From an uncultured Caryophanales bacterium (GTDB lineage Bacteria; Bacillota_I; Bacilli_A; RFN20; CAG-826), in contig CAMKAQ010000020.1 in assembly GCA_946410525.1 (NCBI GenBank), forward strand, positions 1 to 10,266: a stretch of DNA of 10,266 bases, read 5' to 3'. Of this stretch, positions 5,644-10,266 are shown in pieces. How positions within the stretch are numbered: position 1 is the stretch's first letter; each line of letters opens with the position of its first letter. A program made the translations under genes and the position numbers. The notes under the pieces were generated by a model. That model was not told where the DNA came from and did no database searches. It saw only the letters and a program-made list of their open reading frames with translations.

Positions 5644-5730
5644 ATGATTGCTTCAAGGCTTCTACACGTTAGAAACACCTTGAGCCTTACCACCCCTTTT
5701 TTCTTTTTTGAGAAGGAAACGCGAGTATGA
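5644..5730 (+). CDS. Predicted pyrG leader peptide (28 codons, stop overlaps pyrG start)
   Basis: An ATG at 5644 is preceded by AAAGGA (5632-5637) at six bases, a good ribosome site. It opens a 28-codon frame: a basic, leucine-containing N-terminus ([18 protein letters not shown]), four consecutive Phe codons from a T-rich tract, then EKETRV. Its TGA (5728-5730) overlaps the pyrG ATG (5727-5729) as ATGA, the usual form of translational coupling. Translating ribosomes would run over both the leader hairpin and the pyrG ribosome site. I do not recognise the peptide. Function, if any, is probably in the act of translation rather than the product. Chance occurrence cannot be excluded without comparing relatives. 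Confidence 0.45.
   Translation: MIASRLLHVRNTLSLTTPFFFFEKETRV
5652..5684 (+). promoter_or_regulatory. Hairpin in the pyrG leader, possible attenuator element
   Basis: TTCAAGG (5652-5658) pairs with CCTTGAG (5678-5684), and inside it TTCTA (5660-5664) pairs with TAGAA (5670-5674). An alternative, mutually exclusive pairing is AAGGCT (5655-5660) with AGCCTT (5683-5688). A C-rich then T-rich tract (ACCACCCC, then T6-C-T6) follows at 5689-5709. The T tract starts 12 bases after the main stem, too far for a standard terminator, so a regulatory role is only a possibility. Confidence 0.4.
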
Positions 5731-7328
5731 AGTACATCTTTGTCACTGGTGGTGTTGTCTCTGGCTTAGGAAAAGGCATCACCGCAGCATCACTTGGCCG
5801 TTTGCTCAAACAGCGCGGTCTCAAGGTCATCTCCCAGAAGCTTGACCCATATATCAATGTCGACCCAGGCACCATGTCCCCATTCCAGCATGGCGAGGTC
5901 TTCGTCACCGATGACGGTGCGGAAACCGATCTCGACCTTGGCCACTACGAGAGATTCATCGACGAGAGTCTTAACAAGTACTCCAACCTCACGACTGGTA
6001 AGGTCTATTGGAATGTCCTTCGTAAAGAAAGAGAAGGCAAATACCTTGGTGAAACCGTCCAGATCATTCCTCATATCACCAATGAGATTAAGAGATTCAT
6101 CTATTCCGTCGGTTCAAAAGCCGATGCCGATGTCGTCATCACTGAGATCGGCGGCACCGTCGGTGACATTGAATCCCAGCCATTCATTGAAGCCATCCGT
6201 CAGGTCGCTTTAGAGAATAAGAAAGAAGACGTTTGCTTCATCCACGTTTCCCTCGTCCCATACATCTCCGGTTCCGACGAATACAAAACCAAGCCAACCC
6301 AGCACTCAGTCAGAGAGCTCCAAGGCGATGGTATCAACCCAAATATCGTCGTTGCGAGATGCGACACCCCTCTCCCAAGCCACCTTAAGGAGAAACTTTG
6401 CTTATTCTGCAACCTCAAACCGGACTGCGTCTTCGAAAGCACGACCGTCAAATCCCTTTACGAAGCCCCAATCATGCTTGAAAAGCAAGGATTCTCGGAT
6501 GTCATTTGCCGTGAGCTTAATCTCGAGACCAAACCAATCGACCTCACCCATTGGTACGACCTCCTCGACCGCATCCACAACAGAAGCAAAACCGTCAAGA
6601 TCGCCCTCGTTGGCAAATACGTCGGACTCCATGACGCTTACCTTTCCGTCAAAGAGGCCCTCCACCATGGCGGATACGAAAGCGACGCTCACGTGAGCAT
6701 CTCCTGGATCGATTCCGAAACTATCACCGAAGAAAACGTCAATGAGACCTTCAAAGACATTCAGGGCATCATCGTCCCAGGCGGATTCGGAAACCGCGGC
6801 ATCGAAGGCATGATCCTTTCTGCCAAATACGCCAGAGAAAATAACATCCCATACTTCGGCATCTGCTTAGGCATGCAGATCGCCGCTATCGAGTTCGCGA
6901 GATACGGCCTTGGCTACAAAGACGCCCACTCCACAGAATTCGACCCAAATACCGCACACAAAATCATAGATTTCATGCCAGATCAATCGGAAACGATTGA
7001 AAAGGGTGGTACAATGCGTCTTGGAAGTTACCCATGCGAGCTTAAAGACGGCAGCAAACTCGCTTCCATCTACGGTGCCAAATCCATCGCGGAAAGACAC
7101 AGACACCGTTACGAGTTCAATAACGAATATCGTGACGAATTTGTCAAAAATGGCATGCAAATCGTGGGTACTTCACCAGACAACCGTCTTGTCGAGGCTA
7201 TCGAATATAGCAAAAACGATTTCTATGTGGGAGTGCAGTTCCATCCGGAATTCAAGTCCCGCCCAGATAAAGCGCATCCGATCTTCAAGGAATTCATCAC
7301 GGCTGCGACTAAAGTCAAAAGGAGTTAA
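5727..7328 (+). CDS. pyrG: CTP synthase (glutamine hydrolysing)
   Basis: PyrG makes CTP from UTP with ATP, using ammonia from glutamine; it is the last step of de novo pyrimidine synthesis and is cytosolic. The 533 residues match the family length. The N-terminal synthetase domain has the P-loop [10 protein letters not shown] (8-17), the nearly invariant [20 protein letters not shown] block (from 40) and [11 protein letters not shown] (140-150). The C-terminal class I glutaminase domain (about 290-530) has PGGFGNRG (351-358), the nucleophile Cys380 in GICLGMQ, and the His506/Glu508 pair in QFHPEF. All key residues are intact. AGAAGGA (5711-5717) lies nine bases before the ATG. It is the first large gene of an operon with glnN five bases downstream, and an upstream leader ORF overlaps its start. 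Codons are strongly biased to C-ending forms and CCA proline, suggesting high expression. Confidence 0.98.
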   Translation: MKYIFVTGGVVSGLGKGITAASLGRLLKQRGLKVISQKLDPYINVDPGTMSPFQHGEVFVTDDGAETDLDLGHYERFIDESLNKYSNLTTGKVYWNVLRKEREGKYLGETVQIIPHITNEIKRFIYSVGSKADADVVITEIGGTVGDIESQPFIEAIRQVALENKKEDVCFIHVSLVPYISGSDEYKTKPTQHSVRELQGDGINPNIVVARCDTPLPSHLKEKLCLFCNLKPDCVFESTTVKSLYEAPIMLEKQGFSDVICRELNLETKPIDLTHWYDLLDRIHNRSKTVKIALVGKYVGLHDAYLSVKEALHHGGYESDAHVSISWIDSETITEENVNETFKDIQGIIVPGGFGNRGIEGMILSAKYARENNIPYFGICLGMQIAAIEFARYGLGYKDAHSTEFDPNTAHKIIDFMPDQSETIEKGGTMRLGSYPCELKDGSKLASIYGAKSIAERHRHRYEFNNEYRDEFVKNGMQIVGTSPDNRLVEAIEYSKNDFYVGVQFHPEFKSRPDKAHPIFKEFITAATKVKRS

Positions 7329-7333
7329 CGAAC

Positions 7334-10266
<2,933 letters not shown>

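Noticed and set aside
5606..5726. T-box or GGGC reiterative-transcription leader upstream of pyrG
   Set aside because: There is no T-box core (AGGGTGG-type) and no GGG run at the predicted start, so neither known mechanism is supported.
4462..5726. Integrated element with att repeats next to tRNA-Val
   Set aside because: I found no copy of the tRNA 3' end downstream and no integrase or transposase gene in the window.

Overview
The window looks like chromosomal DNA from a low-to-moderate-GC Gram-positive bacterium, most likely an uncultured Bacilli lineage (Erysipelotrichia/Mollicutes-like). This is inference. The evidence is AGGAG-type ribosome sites, intrinsic terminators, CCA-encoding tRNA genes, a type III glutamine synthetase, a Cys-containing type II signal peptide and a MntA/HepT pair. 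The code appears standard: tryptophan is TGG, and the membrane glycosyltransferase and the pyrG leader ORF both end at TGA.

Layout. 1-111 is the tail of an unrecognised gene, followed by a strong terminator. 195-1472 is a secreted or lipid-anchored Ig-like domain protein. It converges on a minus-strand block: a tRNA-Leu(UAG) gene (1521-1604) and, upstream of it, a 566-residue GT-C-type membrane glycosyltransferase (1659-3359). A short divergent promoter region (3360-3420) separates this from rsuA (3421-4182). Both genes there seem to start within 6-7 bases of a -10 box, so both may be leaderless. tRNA-Ile(GAU) and tRNA-Val(CAC) follow with their own promoter.

Between tRNA-Val and pyrG lies an AT-richer accessory segment. 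It encodes a MntA-type nucleotidyltransferase with an N-terminal helix-turn-helix fused to it, and its HepT partner. Upstream are two tandem 32-bp repeats, each an imperfect dyad, which overlap the predicted promoter and are probably the operator. The rest of the window is a housekeeping operon: pyrG (CTP synthase), glnN (glutamine synthetase III) and purA (adenylosuccinate synthase, cut by the window end). The genes are 5 and 2 bases apart. GlnN makes the glutamine that PyrG uses as nitrogen donor; PurA is the committed step to AMP.

The pyrG leader carries a good promoter, a 5' hairpin, a second hairpin and a previously unlisted 28-codon ORF. That ORF has its own ribosome site, and its stop overlaps the pyrG start codon (ATGA). 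The two most interesting points are the operator-like repeat array of the HTH-MntA/HepT pair and this pyrG leader ORF.
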